Shown: in pieces, positions 25,713 to 33,112 of the stretch
How positions within the stretch are numbered: position 1 is the stretch's first letter
Layout of the letters: each line of letters begins with the position of its first letter
Assembly (NCBI GenBank): GCA_024276575.1
Contig: JAJRWY010000044.1
Coordinates: forward strand, 1-37,003
Length of the DNA stretch: 37,003 bases
Reading direction: 5' to 3'
From: Candidatus Binatota bacterium
Lineage (GTDB): Bacteria; Desulfobacterota; Binatia; UBA1149; CAITLU01
Made by a program: the position numbers and the translations under genes
The notes under the pieces: model-generated
The model's input: the letters and a program-made list of their open reading frames with translations, nothing else
What the model was told of the DNA's origin: nothing
The model's database searches: none

Positions 25713-26873
25713 CTAATGCGACTGTGCATATACCTGGTCGGCGGCATCCAATGCTGCGCTGGGGCCGGCGTCGAGTTCAGCAGACAGCGCGAGCAACAGC
25801 CGGCGGACATTGGTTTCGCGACTCGACTCGCCCATCAAGCCGATACGCCAGACTTTTCCCGCCAGGGGGCCGAGGCCGGGGCCGATCTCTATGCCATGGT
25901 CGAACAGCAGACGGCGGCGAATGACGGCTTCGTCGAGTCCCTCCGGAAGCTTGACGCTGTTTAGCATCCACAAACGATGGCCCTCGCGAGCAGCAGGCTC
26001 CAGGCCCAAGCGGGAGAGTCCGGCCATGAGCGCACGGTGGTTACGCTCATGACGCGCGAATCGCGCAGTCAAGCCTTCCTCCTCGATCAAACGCAGTGCT
26101 TCGGCCAACGCATAGATCATCGATACCGGCGCGGTGTGATGGTAAACGCGGTCGCTCCCGAAATAGTTGGCGATAAGACTCAGGTCGAGATACCAGCTAC
26201 GCACTTTACTACGGCGCGAGTCCAGCGCTTCCATCGCCCGCTCGTTGAAAGTGACGGGGGACAAGCCCGGCGGGCAGCTCAGGCATTTCTGCGTCCCGCT
26301 ATAGGCCACATCGATCCCGTTGGCGTCCACATCGACCGGACATCCTGCGAGCGAGGTCACCGTATCGGCCAGCATCAAGGCCCCGGCGTCGTGTGCTACG
26401 CCCGATATGCCGGCAAGCGGTTGCCAAGCACCGGTGGAAGTTTCGGCATGCACGACCGCTACGAGTTTCGGCTTGCCGCAAGAGGCCAGGGCCTTCGCAA
26501 CGTCCCCGTCTTCTATGACCTCCCCCCACTCGGCATCGACCGCCACGACCTTGGCGCCCAAGCGCGAAGCGACTTCGCACATACGCGTGCCGAAAACGCC
26601 GTTGCGGCCGATCACCACTTCATCGCCATCTTCGATCAAGTTGGCGAAACAGGCCTCCATACCCGCCGAGCCCGTTCCCGATATGGGGATGGTCATCGCA
26701 TTGCCGGTCCCGAACAAAGCTCGGAGGCTGTCTTGAACATCGTCGAGCAAACCGAGGAAATAAGGATCGAGATGCCCGACCAGGGGCGTAGACATCGCCG
26801 CGAGCACGCGTGGATGCACCATCGAAGGTCCGGGACCCAACAACAAGCGGGAGGGAGGAGCAATACAGTTCAT
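25713..26873 (-). CDS. Class V aminotransferase, alanine/serine--glyoxylate type
   Basis: This PLP enzyme moves an amino group to glyoxylate or pyruvate. The 386 residues start RLLLGPGPSMVHPRVLAAM and contain SGTGSAGMEACFANLIEDGD. The cofactor Asp is in LMLADTVTSLAGCPVDVD and the PLP-binding Lys in SGTQKCLSCPPGLSPVTF. The C-terminal Arg region WRIGLMGESSRETNV binds the substrate carboxylate. These match the alanine-glyoxylate/serine-pyruvate family. The gene ends 37 nt before the mltA start on the same strand. Its metabolic partner is not evident. Confidence 0.92.
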   Translation of the reverse strand: MNCIAPPSRLLLGPGPSMVHPRVLAAMSTPLVGHLDPYFLGLLDDVQDSLRALFGTGNAMTIPISGTGSAGMEACFANLIEDGDEVVIGRNGVFGTRMCEVASRLGAKVVAVDAEWGEVIEDGDVAKALASCGKPKLVAVVHAETSTGAWQPLAGISGVAHDAGALMLADTVTSLAGCPVDVDANGIDVAYSGTQKCLSCPPGLSPVTFNERAMEALDSRRSKVRSWYLDLSLIANYFGSDRVYHHTAPVSMIYALAEALRLIEEEGLTARFARHERNHRALMAGLSRLGLEPAAREGHRLWMLNSVKLPEGLDEAVIRRRLLFDHGIEIGPGLGPLAGKVWRIGLMGESSRETNVRRLLLALSAELDAGPSAALDAADQVYAQSH

Positions 26874-27033
26874 GCCTATAACCTAGCCTCGCGAAAAACA
26901 GCCTGCACCGCCGGGCTGCACCTAGGCCACCACCGAGCGTCCCAGTCGGCTCCGGGGGAAGCTAGTCTGAAAGGCCTGCGAAGTACATTTGCCGCGCCGG
27001 GACCGATACACCGCCGGCGTGGCAGCCGAAACT

Positions 27034-28119
27034 TCAGGCGCCGGCTTTGGCGTCCCTAAGGGCCTGCTTGAACGCAGCATGGTCCAGCGGCGGAGCCGGG
27101 TAGCCCGGCTTCGCCACCATCGATATACCATCCGTAGGGCAACAGGTGGCGCAAACGCCGCAACCGAAACACCTGTCTCTATCGAGTTCCGGCACATCCT
27201 CCTCGCCCATTTCCAGCGCTTCGGCCGGACAACTGTCAACGCACTCCTCACAGGCCGTACACTCATCGGGATCGATCTTGGGCTCGAAACCCGAGTTCAA
27301 GGCAAGCCCGGGTCGATCTTGAGCAAGCGCGGTTTTGATGATCACACAATGGTCCGCGCAGCAGTTACAGATGAACTCGATGTTCTGGCGATTAACGCTG
27401 CAGTGCACCAAGCCTTCTTCTTCGCAGTCCTTCAGGATTCGCAACGCTTCATCTTTGGAGATTTCACGGCCCATGCCGTGGTCGATGACAAAACGCGCGC
27501 CCTGCCCCAGTTGCATGCACACTTCGTTGGGTTTCCCACAGGTATCCGCAGGATCGATGAGTTGAGCCTCGTGCCGGCAGTAGCAAGTCGAAACCGCGAT
27601 CGGATCCGAATCGCGAACGTAGGCCACGACCTGGTCATAGGTATGAACCGTATTGCCGGTATCGACCTTCTCGTTGACGGTTATGACCCGGGCACCCGGG
27701 AACCTTATCTTGACCACGCCGCGCCGGGCATCGACTGCGTCTTTATAACTGCCGATCAACCTGGCCAGCTTGCGGTCCCTGTCGCTGTCACCGCCACGCA
27801 TGAACTGGAACTCGAAGATCCCGGGGACCAGCGGAGGCAACGCATACACCGACTCTCCGGAACTGCCCGCACATATGCAGAGCCCCTTATCCGCCATGGC
27901 CTCGAGCAAGGATTCTACTTCGCCGAGTTCCCCACCAAGAGCTTCGGCTAGTTGAGCAGCGCTAAACAAGCCCTTGGGCATGGCCGCCGCCGCGCGCGCC
28001 TCATCACGAGTGAACAGTTCTTCGGCCATGGCGTAGAACTCAGGTATATCCATGCCTGAATACACTCCGCCTTGCCTCGAAAACCTTTCCATCAAGGCCG
28101 TATAAATCTGGTCCGCCAC
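27034..28119 (-). CDS. Winged-helix plus double [4Fe-4S] ferredoxin-domain protein
   Basis: The protein has about 361 residues. The N-terminal part (LFSAAQLAEALGGELGEVESLLEAMADKGL) looks like a winged helix, followed by ALPPLVPGIFEFQFMRGGDSDRDRKLARL. The middle has extra cysteines: STCYCRHEAQL, PADTCGKPNEVCMQLG and IEFICNCCADHCVI. The C-terminus holds two classical [4Fe-4S] motifs, CTACEECVDSCP and CFGCGVCATCCP. Proteins of this architecture occur in anaerobes and are presumed electron carriers or redox sensors. The GTG start at 28119 has GAGGGA 7 nt upstream; the track's start 47 codons earlier is implausible. It lies near the reductase operon and could supply it with electrons, which is inference. 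Confidence 0.8.
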   Translation of the reverse strand: MADQIYTALMERFSRQGGVYSGMDIPEFYAMAEELFTRDEARAAAAMPKGLFSAAQLAEALGGELGEVESLLEAMADKGLCICAGSSGESVYALPPLVPGIFEFQFMRGGDSDRDRKLARLIGSYKDAVDARRGVVKIRFPGARVITVNEKVDTGNTVHTYDQVVAYVRDSDPIAVSTCYCRHEAQLIDPADTCGKPNEVCMQLGQGARFVIDHGMGREISKDEALRILKDCEEEGLVHCSVNRQNIEFICNCCADHCVIIKTALAQDRPGLALNSGFEPKIDPDECTACEECVDSCPAEALEMGEEDVPELDRDRCFGCGVCATCCPTDGISMVAKPGYPAPPLDHAAFKQALRDAKAGA

Positions 28120-28123
28120 TGTT

Positions 28124-28146
28124 ATTCCCTCTAGAATTCCCTCTAG
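28124..28146 (-). promoter_or_regulatory. Tandemly duplicated ribosome-binding site of the 4Fe-4S protein
   Basis: On the minus strand CTAGAGGGAAT occurs twice in a 12-nt period just before the GTG start (CTAGAGGGAATTCTAGAGGGAATAACA-GTG). The downstream copy places GAGGGA at a normal Shine-Dalgarno distance; the upstream copy is a near-exact duplicate. Confidence 0.65.
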
Positions 28147-28395
28147 CGGCCCGTCGACCCGCGGCCGGCGTGGCACACTCAACGTGTCCCGACGATACAG
28201 CGAACGAAGCTTGCGACAACGCGAACGCCAAGTATCGTTCGCTACCACTGCCCATAGCATGCTGGGCGACGCGGGCTAATGAAAGCTCCCGGCCGCTGCC
28301 AAGCCGCCATAGCATACCGCGCCATACGCCACCCCCACCGCAGCTTCGCACTTGCCTGCTGCCTTGGTGTCGCCTGGGTACGGCTGCTAGCCTTG

Positions 28396-29208
28396 ATGGT
28401 CGTGAAACAAAGCGCCCTCGACCTCAGCAAGGTCTTCAAGCTCGAGCCGCACGGTCCGGATGTTTATGTAGGAGAAAGCCCTACATATCCCTGGGGGCGG
28501 GTTTACGGCGGGCTGGTCATAGCTCAAGCGCTATGGGCCGCCTCACGCAGCGTCTCGAACGAGTACCAGGTTCACTCGTTGCACGCCTATTTCATCCTCG
28601 GAGGCGACTTGCGCGAACCGATACGCTACGAGGTCGATCGCATACGCAACGGCCGTTCTTTTAGCACCCGGCGTGTGGTCGCACGACAGAGCGCCGGGGC
28701 TATACTCACCCTAGGTTGCTCCTTCCAAGTGGATGAATCCGGGGCGCAGACACAGTCGGCGGTATTTCCAGAGTCAGTTCCCAACCCATCGTCGCTCGAG
28801 CCGGAGTGGGATGCAGGCGTGGAGCGCTGCGACCTGCCAAGCAGCGGGGAACCGCCGCGCTCACTAATTTGGGCGCGCTACCCGGAGACACTCGACAGCG
28901 ACCGCACTCTCCATGCTTGCGCCCTGGCTTACGTCTCGGATTTAAATCCCATGAACGCCGCGCTGACCGCCCACCCGAACTGGACCCCGGACGACGGTGA
29001 GTGGGATGAATACTTCATGGGTGCCAGCCTCGACCACAGCATGTGGTTCCACCGTCCGCTTCGAGCCGACGACTGGCTGCTGCTGGAAATGACCAGCCAC
29101 GGAATAATCGGCAGCCGCGGCCTCGCTACCGGCCCGGTGTTCACGGCCGCGGGCGTACATGTGGCCACCGTGGCCCAAGAAGTATTGATCCGCGAGCGCA
29201 AGCGTTAG
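28396..29208 (+). CDS. tesB: Acyl-CoA thioesterase II (TesB-like)
   Basis: TesB-type enzymes hydrolyse acyl-CoA to free acid and CoA. The double hot-dog fold is seen in RVYGGLVIAQALWAASRSV, HSLHAYFILGGDLREPIRYEVDRIRNGRSFSTRRV, SLDHSMWFHRPLRADDWLLLEMTS and SRGLATGPVFTAAGVHVATVAQEVLIR. The catalytic Asp of the family lies in the LDHSMWFH block. I chose the ATG giving MVVKQSALDLSKVFKLEP; the track start is 39 codons earlier. The 270-residue length is near the usual ~286. It converges on the reductase operon and shares its terminal hairpin; it may recycle CoA thioesters from that pathway. Confidence 0.92.
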   Translation: MVVKQSALDLSKVFKLEPHGPDVYVGESPTYPWGRVYGGLVIAQALWAASRSVSNEYQVHSLHAYFILGGDLREPIRYEVDRIRNGRSFSTRRVVARQSAGAILTLGCSFQVDESGAQTQSAVFPESVPNPSSLEPEWDAGVERCDLPSSGEPPRSLIWARYPETLDSDRTLHACALAYVSDLNPMNAALTAHPNWTPDDGEWDEYFMGASLDHSMWFHRPLRADDWLLLEMTSHGIIGSRGLATGPVFTAAGVHVATVAQEVLIRERKR

Positions 29209-29283
29209 CCTACTAATTCATTGAGGCTTTGCCGCGGGTTTTCACTAGCGGCACAGATCAACGGGCCGGTTCCTGCCTTGACC

Positions 29284-29323
29284 ATTATTCATGAAACCTC
29301 TGCTACGAGGTTTCATGAATAAT
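29284..29323. terminator. 17-bp-stem hairpin shared by convergent operon ends
   Basis: ATTATTCATGAAACCTC-TGCTAC-GAGGTTTCATGAATAAT is a perfect 17-bp inverted repeat with a 6-nt loop, between tesB (plus) and the CooC-like gene (minus). The minus-strand stop TAG lies in the loop, so the last residues of that protein (IIHETS) are encoded by one arm. No T-run follows, so it may be a bidirectional terminator, an mRNA-end stabiliser, or a repeat-family end. Confidence 0.75.
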
Positions 29324-30064
29324 GCCGGTCAACGCAGCTAACGCGGCGTTGCCTTCCGGAAGATCCAGCAACGTGCGGCCGCAGGCGTTGTAATCATGGA
29401 CCTCACTATCGTCGGGAACGAAGGCCGAGACTTCCAAACCCAGGGCCGCGGCAAGATCACCGGCACGGCTTCGATCTTCGTCGCTACGCACTCTGTTCAC
29501 CAGCAAGCGAAGCTCGATGGGCTTCCCCTCGTTATAGCTCACGGCAATGTCTCTGACCTTGGCAACCGATTCCATCGCCCGCCGGGAGGTGTCGGCGACC
29601 AGAATCAGTTCATCAATGCGATGGAGGGCCCGGCGGTTCACCTGTTCAATCCCGGCCTCACAGTCCACCAGCACCGTGTCGTAGTCCGAGCACAGCGATT
29701 CCACCCCAAAACGGAGCAGTTCGTTGACTCCGCAGAAACAGCCCTTGCCTTCCGCACGCCCCATGGCAAGTAGGTCATAGCCCCTACTGCTTACGGTGAT
29801 CAGTTCTTTGATCGCATCCTTGACCGGCCTCGCTTCGAGATCACGCTGACGCCGCGGTGATTCGATCAGCGACTGGCGAAAATCCCCCAGTGTTGCCGAC
29901 GGCTCCTCGCCCAGAGTGTAGGCCACACTTATTACCGGGTCCGCGTCGATGAGCAGCAATCGCGTGCCGCTGGCGAGCAACAGCTTGACCAGCATCGCCG
30001 ACACCGAAGTCTTGCCGACGCCGCCTTTTCCACCGACCGTAATTATGTGTGCCTGAGTGCTCAT
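29303..30064 (-). CDS. CooC-like MinD/ParA-family ATPase (metal-cluster maturation type)
   Basis: This ATPase has about 253 residues. The N-terminus MSTQAHIITVGGKGGVGKTS has the deviant Walker A (GKGGVGKT) of the MinD/NifH/CooC class. CxC at about residues 109-111 in AEGKGCFCGVNELL matches the CooC motif, where the two Cys bind metal at the dimer interface. DYDTVLVDCEAGIEQVNRRAL is the switch II/Walker B region. CooC proteins help insert nickel into CO dehydrogenase, but no CODH gene is here. It follows the BcrA-like gene by 7 nt, so it is part of that operon and may mature its Fe-S enzyme (inference). Confidence 0.82.
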   Translation of the reverse strand: MSTQAHIITVGGKGGVGKTSVSAMLVKLLLASGTRLLLIDADPVISVAYTLGEEPSATLGDFRQSLIESPRRQRDLEARPVKDAIKELITVSSRGYDLLAMGRAEGKGCFCGVNELLRFGVESLCSDYDTVLVDCEAGIEQVNRRALHRIDELILVADTSRRAMESVAKVRDIAVSYNEGKPIELRLLVNRVRSDEDRSRAGDLAAALGLEVSAFVPDDSEVHDYNACGRTLLDLPEGNAALAALTGIIHETS

Positions 30065-30071
30065 AGCACGC

Positions 30072-30881
30072 TCAAGAGGCCGCTGTCGCCGTCTCGTTAA
30101 CGGCACGCGCACGCCGCTCACGAGCGAACAAAGCAGCCCCCAGCGCTCCGACTATTTGCGGATCGATCCCCAGCGAGCACATTTCATGTCCGACTATTTT
30201 CTCGCAGGCCTTGACCACGGCCTGATTCTTGGCAACGCCGCCGGTGATGCAAACCTCGGACTCGACGCCGACCCTCTTTACCAAGCGATTGACCCGCACG
30301 GCGAGTGCTTCGGCCACACCGAAACAAATGTCCTCGCGGCTTCTACCGTCGGCCAGGAAAGTCATCACATCGAATTGGGTGAACACGGTGCAGATACTCG
30401 TGATCGCGACCGGGTCCACACCCTTCAACGCCAAGGCGCCGAGATCGGAAACATGAAGGCCCAGCGTCTTGGCGACGCCCTCCAGGAAACGCCCGGTTCC
30501 GGCCGCGCATTTATCGTTCATCACGAAGTCTTTGAGATCTCCTTCGCTGTCGATACGGATGACCTTACAGTCCTGGCCGCCCACGTCGATGATGGTCCGT
30601 ATCCCGGGATTGGCCCAGAATGCCCCCTTACCGTGGCATGAAATCTCGGAAATATCGTGTTGCGCAAACTCGATTCTTTCGCGCCCGTAGCCGGTACTGA
30701 CACAGTAGTCGATATCCTCGTAGTCCAGGCCGCTTTCGCGCAAAACGGTATCCATTACAGTGGCCGCCGAAAGCACCGGATTGGGAGTCACCACGATGAC
30801 TGAAGATGCGCGAATCCCGTCGTCGTCGAGCAATACCGCCTCGGCGGTCATCGAACCAACGTCTACACCTGCAAATATCAT
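30072..30881 (-). CDS. BcrA/BadF-like ATPase activator subunit (acyl-CoA reductase/dehydratase activase)
   Basis: This ASKHA-family ATPase passes single low-potential electrons to the Fe-S partner enzyme, driven by ATP. Motifs are MIFAGVDVGSMTAEAVL (phosphate 1), STGYGRERIEF, SCHGKGAFWANPGIRTIIDVGGQD (phosphate 2, intact), NDKCAAGTGRFLE (Cys125), SICTVFTQFDVM (Cys164) and CITGGVAKNQAVV. The two Cys each contribute to a [4Fe-4S] cluster bridging two activator subunits. At 269 residues it lacks the N-terminal extension of Thauera-type BcrA. The ATG overlaps the stop of the next activator gene (ATGA), with GGAGG 8 nt upstream. The track start is 57 codons earlier. Confidence 0.88.
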   Translation of the reverse strand: MIFAGVDVGSMTAEAVLLDDDGIRASSVIVVTPNPVLSAATVMDTVLRESGLDYEDIDYCVSTGYGRERIEFAQHDISEISCHGKGAFWANPGIRTIIDVGGQDCKVIRIDSEGDLKDFVMNDKCAAGTGRFLEGVAKTLGLHVSDLGALALKGVDPVAITSICTVFTQFDVMTFLADGRSREDICFGVAEALAVRVNRLVKRVGVESEVCITGGVAKNQAVVKACEKIVGHEMCSLGIDPQIVGALGAALFARERRARAVNETATAAS

Positions 30882-31648
30882 AGCGCCGCCTCCACACTCA
30901 GAGCTGCGCCTATCGCTCCCATCAGATCCGGCCCGGCGCCGAACACCTGCACCGGCTTGCCGGTGACGGCCTCGATGCCGCCGACGATTCTCGAATTGTT
31001 CGCCAAGCCGCCGCCCACCAATACCGGACCACGCGTCTTCACCTTCTTGCACAGGGTTCCGACAGTCTTGGTAAGAGCTTCGAAGATCGCCTCGGTGATG
31101 TTGGCGACCGACTCACCGGCGTTGATCAAACTGACCACGTCGCTTTCGTAAAACACCGCACACTGGCCGCTCAGCGTAATCTTCTTGTCGGCGGCTTCGG
31201 CGATCGCCACGCTCTCTTCAACGCTGATATCCAAAGCTTCGAAAATGATCTCCAGGAACTTCCCGCAGCCCGACGCGCATTTGTCGTTCATGCGGTACTC
31301 CATCACACGGCCCTTGTCGTTGAGGCTCAACACCACGCTGTTCTGCGCCCCCAAACACAGTACGCAACGGCAAGGTGGATCGTTCCACAGCGAAGCGCGG
31401 GCCAGTGAGTTCAACACGCTGAACGAAGCGTGCGGCATGGACACCCGGCTCTCGCCCCACCCGGTCACAACGGTTTCGTCGAAATCGAGGCTGTCAAGCT
31501 TGCTCTGTTCGCGTAGCCCGTCGAGCACCGCCCGCATCGCTTTGTCCGGATTGGCCTCGGTGGGGACTCGTATCGAATCTACCAACTCGCCTCCGTCGAG
31601 TACTGCGCCCTTGGTGAAGGAAGTGCCTATGTCACAGCCAAGTATCAT
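30878..31648 (-). CDS. BcrD/BadG-like ATPase activator subunit with degenerate phosphate-2 motif
   Basis: This is the second, non-identical activator ATPase (256 residues). It has GCDIGTSFTKGAVLDGG (phosphate 1), VTGWGESRVSM, MNDKCASGCGKFLEI (Cys124), SGQCAVFYESDVVSL (Cys163) and VLVGGGLANNSRIV. The Cys positions parallel those of its partner almost exactly, consistent with a shared [4Fe-4S] cluster. The usual D(I/V)GGQD reads CLGAQN here, losing the Asp, much as in the BadG/BcrD branch. Two unlike activators in one operon point to the class I benzoyl-CoA reductase plan and not to the homodimeric activator of ordinary 2-hydroxyacyl-CoA dehydratases. Confidence 0.87.
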   Translation of the reverse strand: MILGCDIGTSFTKGAVLDGGELVDSIRVPTEANPDKAMRAVLDGLREQSKLDSLDFDETVVTGWGESRVSMPHASFSVLNSLARASLWNDPPCRCVLCLGAQNSVVLSLNDKGRVMEYRMNDKCASGCGKFLEIIFEALDISVEESVAIAEAADKKITLSGQCAVFYESDVVSLINAGESVANITEAIFEALTKTVGTLCKKVKTRGPVLVGGGLANNSRIVGGIEAVTGKPVQVFGAGPDLMGAIGAALSVEAAL

Positions 31649-31685
31649 CGCCGCTTTCCTCGTTCACTACCCGAACCCGCCCGGG

Positions 31686-33095
31686 CTAGATAAGCGTTTC
31701 GAAAAACTCGGCGAGTTGCGCCTTGGCCGAAGCGTGAGGTGTAAAGCGCGTGTCGAGCAGATCGGTTTCCCATTTGAAACTGGGGATGCCGGCTTGCTCC
31801 TGCAAGGCGTCTCCCAGCATCTTCGCAACCGCCCAACTATGCTTACAAGCCATGTGCCCCGAAAACACAGCGGCATCGGCGTGGTAGCTCTTCGCGATGC
31901 CCACGAAATCCTCGATCATGACATCGGCATGGGTCATACCGGTTCTTCCCATCGGCATGTGGAAAGAACGCCATGCCAAGCCCTCTATCATCGAGTCTAT
32001 GGAAGAAGTATCAACGTAACCCACAATATCGGCCGGAAGGAACGACAGCCCGCACTCGAGGAAACTCATTCCATAGTTGTCTTCGAGCCAGTCGGGAAGA
32101 TAGATCATGTGCGGGGTCAGACCCCAAGTCCAAACCGTGCGAATCTCTTTCTTGCCGGCGGGAAGGATGCTTTCACCGCGCTCGGCGCGGCCCTGGGCTT
32201 CTTCGAAGCAGATCTTCGTATACTCGACCATCTCGCGGTTGACACCCGACAGATACAGCGCCGCCACGTCCAGCGCGCGATGCATCCCGGGATCCGGATT
32301 GGGCACCTGCCTTCGCAACTCTTGTAGCCTGTAGAGATAGCTCAACTGTTCGTTGCCCAGTTCGACATGATGGCGAAGCAGGCCTTCGTCGAGAGTTCTG
32401 CCGGTGGTCTTCTCGACCTGCTTCACCATGTTCTTCCACTCCTCGAGATAGTAGTCGAAGGCACGGCGGTTCGCGTAGTAGGGGCTGTCGAGCAGTATCA
32501 ACTCGCCGCCATACTCCTGCTGAGCCCACTGGTACATCATGTTGCTCGAATTGCAGGGTACCGTACTCTTTACCAGCAGATCGGGAAGCGGCATCTTGCC
32601 GGACTTGATCGCGCCGTTGGGCGCTTTCTGAGCAGAACATATGTGGCCGGGCAGGCCTTCGTCCTCGGTGGTGTCGATGTCGTCATCCACACCACCGACG
32701 AAAGTTGCGGCAATATATATCGGTAGCAGTTCGTAACACACCGGGATCATATCCATACCGAGGAAAATCTCCGGCGTCGTTACCGCAAAGTTGTAGATCA
32801 CCGGCTGCCCTTCATCGATGCGGGAAGCCAGATCGCCCACGAAGCGCTTTACCGCCGACATGTGGGCGACAATCGTGTTTTTGTTCTTCGGCTTGAGGAT
32901 GGACTCGATCACCTCCGGGTGGATCTGCGGCACCAGCGATGCGTGATACTCGGGAAGAACTTGCATCAGCATGGGGATGTCGAGTTCGCCGGGGCTATTG
33001 GCGCCCGTGGCGATCGCCATCTGGAACAGATCGCAGACGGCGTCGACCTTGCGGAAATACTCGTACTTGGCCATGGAACTCTCTTGATCTGCCAT
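31686..33095 (-). CDS. BcrB-like catalytic Fe-S subunit (2-hydroxyacyl-CoA dehydratase/benzoyl-CoA reductase family)
   Basis: The protein has 469 residues of the HgdB/FldC/BcrB fold. Recognisable blocks are GQPVIYNFAVTTPEIFLGMDMIPVCYE, GLPGHICSAQKAPNGAI, TVPCNSSNMMYQWAQQ and GHMACKHSWAVAKML. Cys in HICSAQK, VPCNS and MACKHSW are candidate cluster ligands. The position that carries Cys in the partner subunit (GYTCSYMPEE) is FAVTTPEI here, so that ligand is absent. Start: ATG at 33095 with AAGGA 8 nt upstream; the track start is 91 codons earlier. It lies 17 nt after the BcrC-like gene and 37 nt before the activator pair. Probable role: with the BcrC-like subunit, the site where the CoA-ester is reduced or dehydrated. 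Confidence 0.85.
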   Translation of the reverse strand: MADQESSMAKYEYFRKVDAVCDLFQMAIATGANSPGELDIPMLMQVLPEYHASLVPQIHPEVIESILKPKNKNTIVAHMSAVKRFVGDLASRIDEGQPVIYNFAVTTPEIFLGMDMIPVCYELLPIYIAATFVGGVDDDIDTTEDEGLPGHICSAQKAPNGAIKSGKMPLPDLLVKSTVPCNSSNMMYQWAQQEYGGELILLDSPYYANRRAFDYYLEEWKNMVKQVEKTTGRTLDEGLLRHHVELGNEQLSYLYRLQELRRQVPNPDPGMHRALDVAALYLSGVNREMVEYTKICFEEAQGRAERGESILPAGKKEIRTVWTWGLTPHMIYLPDWLEDNYGMSFLECGLSFLPADIVGYVDTSSIDSMIEGLAWRSFHMPMGRTGMTHADVMIEDFVGIAKSYHADAAVFSGHMACKHSWAVAKMLGDALQEQAGIPSFKWETDLLDTRFTPHASAKAQLAEFFETLI

Positions 33096-33112
33096 TGGAA
33101 ACGTCCTTGTCG

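Noticed and set aside
25977-27951. Long plus-strand ORFs (360 aa and 320 aa)
   Set aside because: They lie opposite the aminotransferase and 4Fe-4S genes and show no protein-like motifs.
29303-30064. Evidence for a CO dehydrogenase locus
   Set aside because: Only the CooC-like ATPase is present; no CODH catalytic subunit or other coo gene occurs in the window.
31185-32327. 380-aa plus-strand ORF
   Set aside because: It is antisense to the BcrD-like and BcrB-like genes and its sequence has no domain; a shadow of high-GC codon use.
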